A DNA stretch of 64,000 nucleotides from the NCBI GenBank assembly GCA_902557605.1, contig CACEAQ010000002.1, positions 19,842 through 83,841 of the forward strand, given 5' to 3'. This DNA is from an uncultured Pelagibacteraceae bacterium. Its GTDB lineage: Bacteria; Pseudomonadota; Alphaproteobacteria; Pelagibacterales; Pelagibacteraceae. Below, piece by piece: positions 1 through 10,790 of the stretch. Under the pieces are notes generated by a model that worked only from the letters and a program-made list of their open reading frames with translations, made no database searches and had not been told where the DNA came from. The translations under genes were made by a program, and so were the position numbers. The number at the start of each line of letters is the position of its first letter. Position 1 is the first letter of the stretch.

Positions 1-27
1 TATTCGTGCATATATACAATCGTAAAA

Positions 28-279
28 ATGCCTAATACAAAATCAGCAGTTAGACGAGTAAGAAGAGTTAAAAAACAAACTCAAGTAAATAGAATAAGAA
101 GAAGTAAGTATAAAAATGCCATAAAACAAATGGAATTGCTTCTTAAATCAAAAGAAAAAGACAAAGCAAAAAAATACTTTCCGAAATTTCAATCAATTCT
201 AATGCAGGTTGCTAAATCTGGAGTAGTAGATAAAAAAACAGCTTCCAGAAAAATTTCAAGAGTTTCAAAAAAAATTTAA
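28..279 (+). CDS. rpsT: 30S ribosomal protein S20
   Basis: Small, highly basic 83-residue protein with the S20 N-terminus (MPNTKSAVRRVRR) and the C-terminal KTASRKISRVSKK pattern. S20 is a primary 16S rRNA-binding protein of the small subunit; the length is normal for the family. The ATG has no clear Shine-Dalgarno sequence. It sits immediately upstream of dnaA, as in many alphaproteobacteria. The assignment rests on sequence resemblance and context and is secure. Confidence 0.96.
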   Translation: MPNTKSAVRRVRRVKKQTQVNRIRRSKYKNAIKQMELLLKSKEKDKAKKYFPKFQSILMQVAKSGVVDKKTASRKISRVSKKI

Positions 280-484
280 ACAAAATCCTAACAATTAAGA
301 GTTGTTAAATTAGAAAATTAAAAACTACATTTAGTTTTGAATTACAAAATATAGTTTCTTTCAAAAGTTGTAAAAGATTTAAAAAATTACAACCTAATTA
401 AATTTATTTTTAATTACAACCTCTACATAGTTGCAAATAATTTACAAAAAGAGTTTAAATAATTTTTTCAAAAAATTTAATTAC
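280..484. promoter_or_regulatory. dnaA upstream region with palindromes and TTACAAC repeats
   Basis: This 205-bp gap between rpsT and the likely dnaA ATG holds a TAACAA/TTGTTA inverted repeat (289-307), a perfect 7-bp AAAACTA/TAGTTTT hairpin (321-338) and three copies of TTACAAC: one inverted at 367-373 and two direct at 387-393 and 414-420, the latter inside repeated AATTACAACCT. The first palindrome may end the rpsT transcript; the repeats could be protein-binding sites controlling dnaA. I see no TTATCCACA-type DnaA box, so calling this oriC is not justified. Confidence 0.4.
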
Positions 485-1873
485 ATGGATCAAAGCTTTA
501 AAAAACAAAAAGTTTTTACTTCAGAGGAAGAAAAGACATTAAAATGGGACCAGATTCAGCTATCATTTAAGAAAGCTTTCGGCAATGAAGTTTATAATAG
601 TTGGTTACAAAAAATTTCACTTTTGAAAGAGTACAACGACTATTTGGTTTTAGGAGTGCCTACAAGATTTTTTAGAGATTGGATAGTATCACGTTATCTA
701 GATAAAATTTTGGAGGAAGTAAAAATTTTTAAATTAAGTCTTAATAGGATAGAATTCAAAATTATTGAGGAAAATAAACAAAATCAAGAAATAGTAAAAA
801 TTGATGAAATAAGCAAAGTCACAGAAATAAAAGACTCAATTCTTAATTATAATAGATTAAATCCTAACTTAAATTTCTTAAATTTTGTCAAAGGCAAGAG
901 TAATGATATAGCACTCTCCTACTCTAAAAGAGTGTGTGAGGATATCTCAAGATACAACCCTTTGTATGTTTGTGGGGGCGTAGGATTAGGAAAAACACAC
1001 TTACTAAATGCTATTGGATTAGAGTTACAGGATAATAATAACGTGATGTTTATTTCAGCTGAGAGGTTTATGTATCACTTTATTAAATCTATTAAGAAAA
1101 ATGATATGGTAAACTTTAAAGATTTCTTTAGAAAATCTTCAGTCTTTATCATAGATGACATACAATTCATTAGTGGCAAAGAAAGTTTACAAGAAGAGTT
1201 TTTTCACACTTTTAATAGTTTAATGGACAAAGGTTCTCAAATTGTAATATCTTCAGATAGATCCCCTATGAAATTAGACAAAGTACAAGATAGAATTAAA
1301 TCGAGATTAGCAGGAGGGTTAGTCGTTGATATTGATGCGCCAGATTTAGAACTAAAGATTAAGATTATAAAAAAGAAAATTGAAGAAATTCAAACACAGT
1401 TTAAAGAGAGTATTAATTTAAATGATGATGTAATAAACTACATTGCTAAGGAAAGCAAAACAAGTGTACGAGAACTGATTGGAATTTTAAATAGAGTTAT
1501 TGCCTTTGGACGAGTTCATAATAGAACTTTGAACATCAATGATTGTAAAAATATTTTAAAAGACGTATTTAATCAAATAAAAGTTATCACGGTCGATAAA
1601 ATTCAAAATGTAGTTGCAAACTATTTTAACATTTCTCTGCAGGACATGCTTTCGCAAAGACGATCAAGACCATTAGCAAGGCCAAGACAGATTGCTATGT
1701 TTCTCGCAAAAAAAATGACCTCTAGGTCTCTTCCAGAAATTGGTAGAAGATTTGCTAACAGGGACCACACTACAGTTATACATGCAGTTAAAACAATTAA
1801 CCGTTTATCAGATCAAGATGATGAAATGAAAAAAAATATCAATCAAATCAAGAGTCTTTTACTGGAACAGTAA
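485..1873 (+). CDS. dnaA: chromosomal replication initiator DnaA
   Basis: DnaA is the AAA+ initiator that melts the replication origin. The protein shows domain I (WDQIQLSFKKAFG), a Walker A (GGVGLGKTH), a Walker B region (VFIIDDIQF) and the C-terminal helix-turn-helix signature (ANRDHTTVIHAVKTI). The track begins at a TTG at 431; the ATG at 485 is preferred because it leaves about 20 residues before domain I, giving 462 aa, a normal length. dnaN follows after 3 nt, so the two are almost certainly co-transcribed. Confidence 0.96.
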   Translation: MDQSFKKQKVFTSEEEKTLKWDQIQLSFKKAFGNEVYNSWLQKISLLKEYNDYLVLGVPTRFFRDWIVSRYLDKILEEVKIFKLSLNRIEFKIIEENKQNQEIVKIDEISKVTEIKDSILNYNRLNPNLNFLNFVKGKSNDIALSYSKRVCEDISRYNPLYVCGGVGLGKTHLLNAIGLELQDNNNVMFISAERFMYHFIKSIKKNDMVNFKDFFRKSSVFIIDDIQFISGKESLQEEFFHTFNSLMDKGSQIVISSDRSPMKLDKVQDRIKSRLAGGLVVDIDAPDLELKIKIIKKKIEEIQTQFKESINLNDDVINYIAKESKTSVRELIGILNRVIAFGRVHNRTLNINDCKNILKDVFNQIKVITVDKIQNVVANYFNISLQDMLSQRRSRPLARPRQIAMFLAKKMTSRSLPEIGRRFANRDHTTVIHAVKTINRLSDQDDEMKKNINQIKSLLLEQ

Positions 1874-1876
1874 AAA

Positions 1877-2992
1877 ATGCAATTTGTTGTTAAAAGAGAT
1901 GTTTTATTAAAGTCATTGAATTTTGTGCAAGGAGTTGTTGAAAAAAAAAATACACTTCCAATACTCTCAAATGTACTTATCCAGCTGAAAGATAAAAAAT
2001 TAAGCATTATAGCTACTGATCTTGATATAATTTTTCAAGATGAAATTAGTGAAATTGAAGTTTTAGAGGAAGGCAGCACAACTACAACTGCATCTATTTT
2101 ATTTGATATTTTAAGAAAAATACCTTCAAATGCAGAAATAAATTTTGAGTTAAAAAAAGAAAATATCTTAAATTTAAAAAGCGAAAATTCTAATTTTAAT
2201 CTAAAATGCATATCAACTGATAACTTCCCTACTTTTACAGATGATTTTTCAGGAGATTCTATAAAATTAAATAACCAAAAATTTTTAAAACTTTTGAACA
2301 AAACTAAAATTTCAATATCAAATGATGACACACGACATTATTTGAATGGAGTATTTTTCCATTTATTAGAGGCTCACGGCCGAAATTTCTTAACAGGAGT
2401 AGCTACAGACAGCCATAGATTATCATCTAGTAGTTTGGAGATAGAAAATATTGGCGATTTTGACCCAATTATTTTACCAAAAAAAACAGTATTTCAACTT
2501 TGCAGTTTACTATCTGAAATTAATGAGGATGTCAAAATGCAGTTTGGTGAAAATAAGATCAAATTTAGTTTAGGAAAAATAATTTTGGTTTCAAAAATTA
2601 TTGACGGAAAATTCCCTGATTATAAAAAAGTTGTGCCATCAAATAATGAAAAAACGCTAACAGTGCAATCAAAAGAATTTATTAATTCTATAGAAAGAGT
2701 AATTAGTGTTTCATTGGACAGAAAAGAGGGTGTGAAATTAACTATAGGAAGAGATAATATTCAATTATCTGTAAATAGTGCGAACTCAGGAGAAGGAAAT
2801 GAGAAAATAAAAGCTGAATTTAATGCAGAAAACTTAAATATTAGTTTTAATTCAAAATACTTAATAGATATTGCCTCAGAAGTAGAAGATAAAAATTTAA
2901 AATTACGTTTAAAAGACTCAACTTCACCAGTGCTGATTGAAGATTCTTCTGATAAAAATAGTTATTACGTAATAATGCCGATGAAAATTTGA
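1877..2992 (+). CDS. dnaN: DNA polymerase III beta sliding clamp
   Basis: The 371-residue product matches DnaN from its N-terminus (VKRDVLLKSLNFVQGVVEKK) through TLPILSNVL to the C-terminal VIMPMKI that closes most beta clamps. Two copies form the ring that tethers Pol III and binds repair and initiation-control factors. It follows dnaA by 3 nt with no separate ribosome-binding signal, suggesting coupled expression. Length and start are standard for the family. Confidence 0.96.
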   Translation: MQFVVKRDVLLKSLNFVQGVVEKKNTLPILSNVLIQLKDKKLSIIATDLDIIFQDEISEIEVLEEGSTTTTASILFDILRKIPSNAEINFELKKENILNLKSENSNFNLKCISTDNFPTFTDDFSGDSIKLNNQKFLKLLNKTKISISNDDTRHYLNGVFFHLLEAHGRNFLTGVATDSHRLSSSSLEIENIGDFDPIILPKKTVFQLCSLLSEINEDVKMQFGENKIKFSLGKIILVSKIIDGKFPDYKKVVPSNNEKTLTVQSKEFINSIERVISVSLDRKEGVKLTIGRDNIQLSVNSANSGEGNEKIKAEFNAENLNISFNSKYLIDIASEVEDKNLKLRLKDSTSPVLIEDSSDKNSYYVIMPMKI

Positions 2993-5183
<2,191 letters not shown>

Positions 5184-5190
5184 TAAGATA

Positions 5191-6474
5191 ATGAACTTTT
5201 CAACTCTTTTTCGAACAAAAGAGAACTTAAGCCTAGATAAAAATACGTTAACAATCCTAAGGTATATAGCCATTATCGGCCAAATAGTTGCAATTAGTAT
5301 AGTCTTTTATGCCTTAAATTTACCTTTCCCAATTTTAGAGAGTTATTTGATCATTTCCATGGGCATAGCTACAAATTTGTATCTTCAATTTGGGATAAAA
5401 GTTAATCAACTTAAAGATTTTTATGCAGCCCCTTTTCTATTGATCGATTTGTTGCAATTAAGCGCTCTTCTTTATTTGACTGGAGGAATTTTTAATCCTT
5501 TTTCTTTTCTTTTAGTTATACCAGCAATCGTTTCATCAACATTTTTAAGTATGGGCACTACAATTATTTTAGGTTTAATAACTTCATTACTTTTATTAAC
5601 CATATCATTTTTTCATCTTCCATTACCAGGTGAAGATATGAATTTGTTACATTTTCCAAATTTTTATAAAATTGGAATCATTATCTCTATATTAATAGGT
5701 TTAATATTTTTAAGTTATTTCGGTATTCGTTTTTCTGGTGAAAAAAAGAAAACAGAAGAAGCTTTTAAAAAACTTCAAGAGGTAATTTATAAAGAGTACG
5801 AGTTGGAGTCCTTAGGAGGACAAGCAGCGGCAGCAGCACATTCTCTAGGTACACCATTAGCTACAATAAGTGTTGTTGCTAAAGAATTGAAAAAAGAAAT
5901 TGGAGATAATAATGAATTATCTAAAGATATTGATCTATTAATTAGTCAATCTAAAAGATGTAGTGAAATTCTAAAAAGGATTTCAAAAAAACAAATAGAG
6001 GAAGATAAATTTTTTAGTTCAACAAAATTAGAAAATTTACTTGAGGAAATCATAAATTCTTTTAGAGAAACTTCATCTAAAGAAATTATTTTAGTATCTG
6101 ATAAAGATAAAAACAAAATTGATATTCAAAGGTCAGCTGAAATGATTTACGGGTTGAGAAATTTTATAGGCAATGCGATTAAATTCTCAAAAAGTAAAGT
6201 TAATATTTTTTTGATGAGTGACGAAAAAGAAATTAAAATCATAGTAAATGATGATGGGCCAGGATTTCCTAAAGATATTATTGATAACTTGGGAGAACCC
6301 TATATTAAATCTAGATCATTAGAGTTAAATTCAAACTCAGGCTTGGGCCTTGGAACTTTCTTAGGTAAAACTTTATTAGAAAGACAAAATGCTAAACTCT
6401 TGTTTAAAGATGATAAAAATTTGGGTGGTGCTTCAGTAGTAATTAGCTGGTCTCCTAAAAATATTTTACTTTAA
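5191..6474 (+). CDS. regB: redox sensor histidine kinase RegB/PrrB
   Basis: About six membrane segments fill residues 25-180, followed by HisKA and HATPase domains. Two RegB hallmarks are present: the quinone-site heptapeptide GGIFNPF (about residues 98-104) and the H-box AAAAAHSLGTPLATI with the phospho-acceptor His near 217. A cysteine lies 40 residues later in SKRCSEILKRI, the same offset as redox-active Cys265 from His225 in Rhodobacter RegB. N-box and G-box motifs (GLRNFIGNAIKFS, DDGPGFP, GLGLGTFLGKTLLE) are intact. It follows gyrB by 7 nt; its partner regA lies at 10.8 kb. Confidence 0.9.
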   Translation: MNFSTLFRTKENLSLDKNTLTILRYIAIIGQIVAISIVFYALNLPFPILESYLIISMGIATNLYLQFGIKVNQLKDFYAAPFLLIDLLQLSALLYLTGGIFNPFSFLLVIPAIVSSTFLSMGTTIILGLITSLLLLTISFFHLPLPGEDMNLLHFPNFYKIGIIISILIGLIFLSYFGIRFSGEKKKTEEAFKKLQEVIYKEYELESLGGQAAAAAHSLGTPLATISVVAKELKKEIGDNNELSKDIDLLISQSKRCSEILKRISKKQIEEDKFFSSTKLENLLEEIINSFRETSSKEIILVSDKDKNKIDIQRSAEMIYGLRNFIGNAIKFSKSKVNIFLMSDEKEIKIIVNDDGPGFPKDIIDNLGEPYIKSRSLELNSNSGLGLGTFLGKTLLERQNAKLLFKDDKNLGGASVVISWSPKNILL

Positions 6475-6482
6475 GAGAAAAC

Positions 6483-7529
6483 TTACTTTGGCTCTTGTTG
6501 TGTTAAACAATGAATTGCTCCAAATCCCCAAATTAATTCAGAACAATCTATAGGAATAATTTTTCTATTATTAAATTCCTTTTTAAAAATCTCAATCACT
6601 ATTTTATCTTTTGGATCATTGAAAGTAGGCAACAAAACAAATTTATTAAAGATATAAAAGTTTAAATATGATGCTGGAACTCTTATTTTATTTATATAAA
6701 TAGGTCTAGGCATAGGAATTTTTTTAATTCTAATTTGTGAAGAATTAATTCTGATTTTTTTCAAAATTTTAAAGTTTTCATCAAGATTTTTAAAATTTTT
6801 ATCTTTTTTATTATTTTCGTAAGCGAGAAATACTTTATTATGTTTTACAAACCTAGCAATATCATCAACGTGACCATGAGTATCATCTCCCTCAATTCCT
6901 TTATTGAGCCAAATAATTTTTTTTACTCCTAAAAATTTTTTGAATATGTGATTATAATTTTTAATTTTTAAGAAAGAATTCCTTTGTTGAATTTTACTTA
7001 ATAAGCATTCTTTAGTTGTGAGTAGTAAACCTTTTCCATTAACATCGATCGCTCCCCCCTCGAGAACTATTGGTTTTTTATTAAACTTTGGGGTGATGAC
7101 ATTTCCTTTGTAATGACTTTTTATTCTTAAGATGACTTTATTATCTGCTCTAAAATTTTTATATTTAGCCCAACCGTTGAACGTCCAATTCAATAAAATA
7201 TTTTGATTTTTTTTATCCTTAATAAATATTGGCCCTGTATCTCTCATCCATACCCTATCTGTTTTACAAATAATAAATTTTACATTTTGTACTTTTGCAT
7301 TATTTTTCCTAAGCAATCTTTTAATTGCATTCTTAGAATTGTAGTTTTTAATTAATAGATTTACTTCTTGAGACTTAGTAATTTTAGAGATTATTTCAGC
7401 AAATATCTTGGGGATATTTTTAAATTTGCCTGGCCAATCATTTTTATTATAAGGCCATCCTATTAATGTAGATTTTTGTTTTTCCCATTCAGCTGGCATC
7501 CTGAAAAGAGATTTTGTTATTCTAGGCAT
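6483..7529 (-). CDS. aguA: agmatine deiminase
   Basis: This 348-aa PPAD-fold enzyme converts agmatine to N-carbamoylputrescine plus ammonia. Family motifs are seen: MPAEWEKQKSTLIGWP, VWMRDTGPIF, EGGAIDVNG, EGDDTHGHVDD with the catalytic His, and GAIHCLTQQ with the nucleophilic Cys near the C-terminus. The start overlaps the end of aguB by 8 nt; the in-frame ATG at residue 11 (7499) would also fit. With aguB it forms the two-step route from agmatine to putrescine. Confidence 0.93.
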   Translation of the reverse strand: MPRITKSLFRMPAEWEKQKSTLIGWPYNKNDWPGKFKNIPKIFAEIISKITKSQEVNLLIKNYNSKNAIKRLLRKNNAKVQNVKFIICKTDRVWMRDTGPIFIKDKKNQNILLNWTFNGWAKYKNFRADNKVILRIKSHYKGNVITPKFNKKPIVLEGGAIDVNGKGLLLTTKECLLSKIQQRNSFLKIKNYNHIFKKFLGVKKIIWLNKGIEGDDTHGHVDDIARFVKHNKVFLAYENNKKDKNFKNLDENFKILKKIRINSSQIRIKKIPMPRPIYINKIRVPASYLNFYIFNKFVLLPTFNDPKDKIVIEIFKKEFNNRKIIPIDCSELIWGFGAIHCLTQQEPK

Positions 7530-8397
7530 CTCTTGGATTTTTAAGTAGTCCTTTATAGTAGTCTATTCTTCTATCTCTAAAAAAAGGCCAATGTTGTCGA
7601 GAAGTTTCTACTTTTTTGAAATCAATTTCACAAATTAAAATGTTTTCTTTTAAACTGGCCTTTTTAACAACGTTACCACTTGGATCAAATATTACACTAT
7701 TCCCCCAGAACTCTATCTTTTTATTACCTTGTTTTTCAATTCCAACTCTATTTACTGCAGCAACATATATACCATTTGCTATTGCGTGAGACCTTTGAAT
7801 TGAAAGCCAAGACTCGAGTTGCGACGTACCAAATTTCCTTTTTTCTTTTGGATGCCATCCAATAGCGGTTGGATAAAAAATAATTTCTGCTCCTTTAAGA
7901 GCTGTTAATCTTGCTGCTTCAGGAAACCACTGATCCCAACAAATTAAAGTACCTAAATTGCCTTTTGAAGTTTTAAAAGATTTGAAACCTAAATCTCCAG
8001 GTGCAAAATAAAACTTCTCGTAAAACTGTGGATCATCAGGGATATGCATTTTTCTATATTTTCCTAATAGTTTACCTTTTTCATTAATTACAACACTACT
8101 ATTGTGATAAAGCCCAGAGGTCTTCTTCTCAAATAAAGAAATTATTAAAATAATTTTCAGTTCTCTAGCAAGTGCAGAAAATAAGTTACTGGTAGGCCCT
8201 GGTATTTTCTCAGCGAAATTAAAGTTTTTATGACTTTCAACCTGACAAAAATATTTTGTCATAAATAACTCTGGTAAGCAAATTACTTTTGCACCTTTTT
8301 TTGCTGCAGAATTAATTTTGTTGACAGCATTTTGAATATTTTTTTTTGGGTCAGATGACATTTTCATCTGTACTAATGCTATCTTCGTTTTACTCAT
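7522..8397 (-). CDS. aguB: N-carbamoylputrescine amidase
   Basis: A 291-aa nitrilase-superfamily hydrolase with the Glu-Lys-Cys triad visible in LPELFMTKYF, KYRKMHIPDDP and TLICWDQWFPEAARL. The last motif is typical of AguB, which releases putrescine, CO2 and ammonia from N-carbamoylputrescine. It overlaps aguA by 8 nt and lies 6 nt after the deoxyhypusine-synthase-like gene, so one polyamine operon is likely. Length is normal. Confidence 0.93.
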   Translation of the reverse strand: MSKTKIALVQMKMSSDPKKNIQNAVNKINSAAKKGAKVICLPELFMTKYFCQVESHKNFNFAEKIPGPTSNLFSALARELKIILIISLFEKKTSGLYHNSSVVINEKGKLLGKYRKMHIPDDPQFYEKFYFAPGDLGFKSFKTSKGNLGTLICWDQWFPEAARLTALKGAEIIFYPTAIGWHPKEKRKFGTSQLESWLSIQRSHAIANGIYVAAVNRVGIEKQGNKKIEFWGNSVIFDPSGNVVKKASLKENILICEIDFKKVETSRQHWPFFRDRRIDYYKGLLKNPRDA

Positions 8398-8403
8398 TAT
8401 TTT

Positions 8404-9450
8404 TCAATTGAATAAATTTTGAAAATTTCTTTTTTGTCTTGCTTGCCAATGTTTACGATGAAACGCATCGCTTGCTATTAGGGGTAATACACTTGTAGCT
8501 TCAGCAAACACCATTTGTTCCTTCGTCACATCCACTTTCCCCCATGAACTTGCCTCTTTTAAAGTAGAACTACTGCAAGCACCATCTCTCGTATCTGCCA
8601 CAGTTATTTGAATAGCGTATTTATGCATATCTACCTTTTTACCTAATAACTCTGCACAGACCACTGTATCCTGAATAAAATTTTTGGGTACCCCACCGCC
8701 AACCATTAATAATCCTGATTGTTTTGATTTGAGTTTAATTTCAGTTATTTCTCTGAACTCTCTTATTGAGTCTATGGTGATGTGATTTTCTGGATTTTGT
8801 TCCTGATGCATCACAAGTCCAAATCCTGCTGAACTATCTGTGAAAGCGGGACAAAATATAGGAACATTACTATCATAAGCAGCTTCTATTAATGAGTTTT
8901 TTTTCTTAGAATTTGTTTTTAAATATTTTCCAAGTTCTTTAATAAATTCCCTTGAGGTATATGGTTTAGGTTTTAGAGAATTAGCAATTTCACATATAGT
9001 TTTGTCACATGCTTGAAGCTCCTCTTCATCAATATAAGTGTCATATATCCTGTCAATATAGTTGTTTCTTAGTTCAGTATCATCTTGAAATTGGGAACCC
9101 TGATAGTGCTTGAAACCTAGAGCTTCAAAAAAATCCATATCTATAATCGAGGCCCCCGTAGCCACAATAGCATCAACCATGTTATGTTTTACTAAATCAG
9201 TGTATAAATCCATGCATCCACCTGCTGAAGTTGAGCCTGCTAAAGTTAAAAAAATCGAACAATCTTTATCTGCAAGCATTTCATTATAAATAGCTGCCGC
9301 TCTGGCTGTATCTCTAGAAGTGAAAGACATCTTACTCATACCATCAATTATCTTACGAGCATCAAAAGACTTGATGTCGATGTGTTCAACTGGAGAATTA
9401 AGTAAAGATTTTTTATTGTGTCCAATATTCGGACTATTTTTTTTATTCAT
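8404..9450 (-). CDS. deoxyhypusine synthase-like protein
   Basis: Clear deoxyhypusine-synthase fold: TLAGSTSAGGCMD, DAIVATGASIIDMDFFEALG, VPIFCPAFTDSSAGF, GGGVPKNFI, and SSWGKV carrying the Lys that forms the enzyme-imine in true DHS. Bacteria lack eIF5A, so hypusination is not expected. Bacterial members are thought to act in polyamine metabolism, for example homospermidine formation. It is head to tail with the PLP decarboxylase (shared base at 9450) and precedes aguB. Exact substrate is uncertain. Confidence 0.82.
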   Translation of the reverse strand: MNKKNSPNIGHNKKSLLNSPVEHIDIKSFDARKIIDGMSKMSFTSRDTARAAAIYNEMLADKDCSIFLTLAGSTSAGGCMDLYTDLVKHNMVDAIVATGASIIDMDFFEALGFKHYQGSQFQDDTELRNNYIDRIYDTYIDEEELQACDKTICEIANSLKPKPYTSREFIKELGKYLKTNSKKKNSLIEAAYDSNVPIFCPAFTDSSAGFGLVMHQEQNPENHITIDSIREFREITEIKLKSKQSGLLMVGGGVPKNFIQDTVVCAELLGKKVDMHKYAIQITVADTRDGACSSSTLKEASSWGKVDVTKEQMVFAEATSVLPLIASDAFHRKHWQARQKRNFQNLFN

Positions 9451-10631
9451 TAAGCTACTAAAGAACCAACTTTATCGTTAACATTATCGTACATAGATAT
9501 AATTGGTTTGTCACTTAATTCGTGAATATCATTTGAATAAAAACCGTTGAAGTTTGTTCTGAAAGTAAGACTGTAAGCACCTAACTGACCTAATTCTATA
9601 TAGTCGCCCTCTTTAATATTATTTGGTAACAAAAAAGGTCCTTTCATGTAATCTAATCCATCACAAGTTGGTCCAAAAAAACTAAAAGCAGTTAATTTTT
9701 TAGACTGAATTCTTCCGTTTGTAATCATCTTTGATGGTAAAACAAAGTTTGGTGCCCCAGCGTCAAATAAAGATCCATATGTTCCATCATTAATGTACAA
9801 GCTATTTTTTTTTCTTAAAATAACTTTAACAATTGTGGATCCACTTTCTGCTACAAGAGCTCTTCCTGGCTCACATATAATTTCTGGCAATTTATTTAAC
9901 TTTAAATTATTAAGCTCTTTTTTAATTTCTTCCATATAATTAATTAATGGTTCAGGATTAAGATCTGGATATACAGAAGGAAAACCCCCACCAACATTAA
10001 TTGTATTTGGAATTATTTTTGTTTTTTTTATTATATTTCCAATTTCACGAATTCCTTTTGAGTAAGAAATTTTGTGCATACATTGAGAGCCAACGTGAAA
10101 ACTTATTCCAAGTTTATTTGAATGTTCCTTACATAATCTTACTAATCCCAAAGCTTCAGAGGGAAGCGCACCAAATTTTCTAGATAGATCTATTTCAGCG
10201 TGTTCATTCGAAATTGCAATTCTTACAAACAATTCTAAATCTTTTGCTTGATTAGTGGCCTCTAGAATTTTCCTCAACTCATCTTTACTATCAAGAGAAA
10301 AACTTTTAACACCATAATCGAAGTAAGCCGATGATATACTTTCTTTACTTTTAATAGTATGCATAAAATGTAACTTCGCATTCGACTTAATTTTATTAAG
10401 AAGCTTAACTTCATTTAGAGAAGCAACATCGAATTCATTAACACCATTAGCAATAATCTGTTTAATAATTTTTTCGTTTGGATTCGTTTTAACAGCGTAG
10501 AGTATTTTTCCAGGAAAATTATCTTTAAAAAATTTTACGGATTTTTTAATCTCGTTTGGCCGTATACAATATACGGGGTAATCTGGTTGTAATGAGTTAA
10601 CTAATTCGTTAACTGTTTTAAATTTTCCCAT
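9450..10631 (-). CDS. PLP-dependent ornithine/arginine/lysine-type decarboxylase (fold III)
   Basis: The 393-aa protein has the alanine-racemase-fold decarboxylase motifs: YAVKTNP with the PLP lysine, FHVGSQC, NVGGGFP, CEPGRALV and GPTCDGLD. The last matches the eukaryotic-type ornithine decarboxylase site contributed across the dimer. It would supply putrescine, or agmatine or cadaverine if the substrate differs. It is the first gene of the minus-strand polyamine operon. A GAGGA Shine-Dalgarno lies about 10 nt before the ATG. Ornithine is the favoured substrate by motif, but not proven. Confidence 0.88.
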   Translation of the reverse strand: MGKFKTVNELVNSLQPDYPVYCIRPNEIKKSVKFFKDNFPGKILYAVKTNPNEKIIKQIIANGVNEFDVASLNEVKLLNKIKSNAKLHFMHTIKSKESISSAYFDYGVKSFSLDSKDELRKILEATNQAKDLELFVRIAISNEHAEIDLSRKFGALPSEALGLVRLCKEHSNKLGISFHVGSQCMHKISYSKGIREIGNIIKKTKIIPNTINVGGGFPSVYPDLNPEPLINYMEEIKKELNNLKLNKLPEIICEPGRALVAESGSTIVKVILRKKNSLYINDGTYGSLFDAGAPNFVLPSKMITNGRIQSKKLTAFSFFGPTCDGLDYMKGPFLLPNNIKEGDYIELGQLGAYSLTFRTNFNGFYSNDIHELSDKPIISMYDNVNDKVGSLVA

Positions 10632-10681
10632 TTCATGTGTTCCTCGTTTAATTACACAAAGATTTTTTAAAAAATTTAATA

Positions 10682-10718
10682 AAAAAAACCTTATTTATTT
10701 CGCATTTAAGGTTTTTTT
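10682..10718 (-). terminator. attenuator- or terminator-like hairpin with U-tract in the decarboxylase leader
   Basis: AAAAAAACCTTA (10682-10693) and TAAGGTTTTTTT (10707-10718) are perfect complements around a 13-nt loop. Read on the minus strand the stem is followed by a run of T. It lies about 50 nt upstream of the decarboxylase start, between two divergent genes, where an ordinary end-of-gene terminator is not expected. A transcription attenuator in the polyamine leader or the end of a short RNA are the likely explanations. Confidence 0.55.
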
Positions 10719-10754
10719 GACACTATGTAAAGAAAAAACGGACATTTTTGTCGT

Positions 10755-10790
10755 GTTGAAATTTTGTCAACAATACCTATATAACGTTCC
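10755..10790 (+). promoter_or_regulatory. candidate regA promoter with palindrome shared by the divergent operon
   Basis: GTTGA-N7-TCAAC (10755-10771) is an inverted repeat that includes TTGAAA reading right and TTGACA reading left, i.e. possible back-to-back -35 elements. Rightward, TATATA at 10778-10783 lies 16 nt downstream and only 7 nt before the regA ATG, so the regA message may be leaderless. The leftward -10 is poor. This is pattern-based. Confidence 0.4.

Noticed and set aside
280-484. Chromosomal origin (oriC) call upstream of dnaA
   Set aside because: No TTATCCACA-like DnaA boxes or recognised unwinding element; only palindromes and TTACAAC repeats. Without GC skew the origin cannot be placed.
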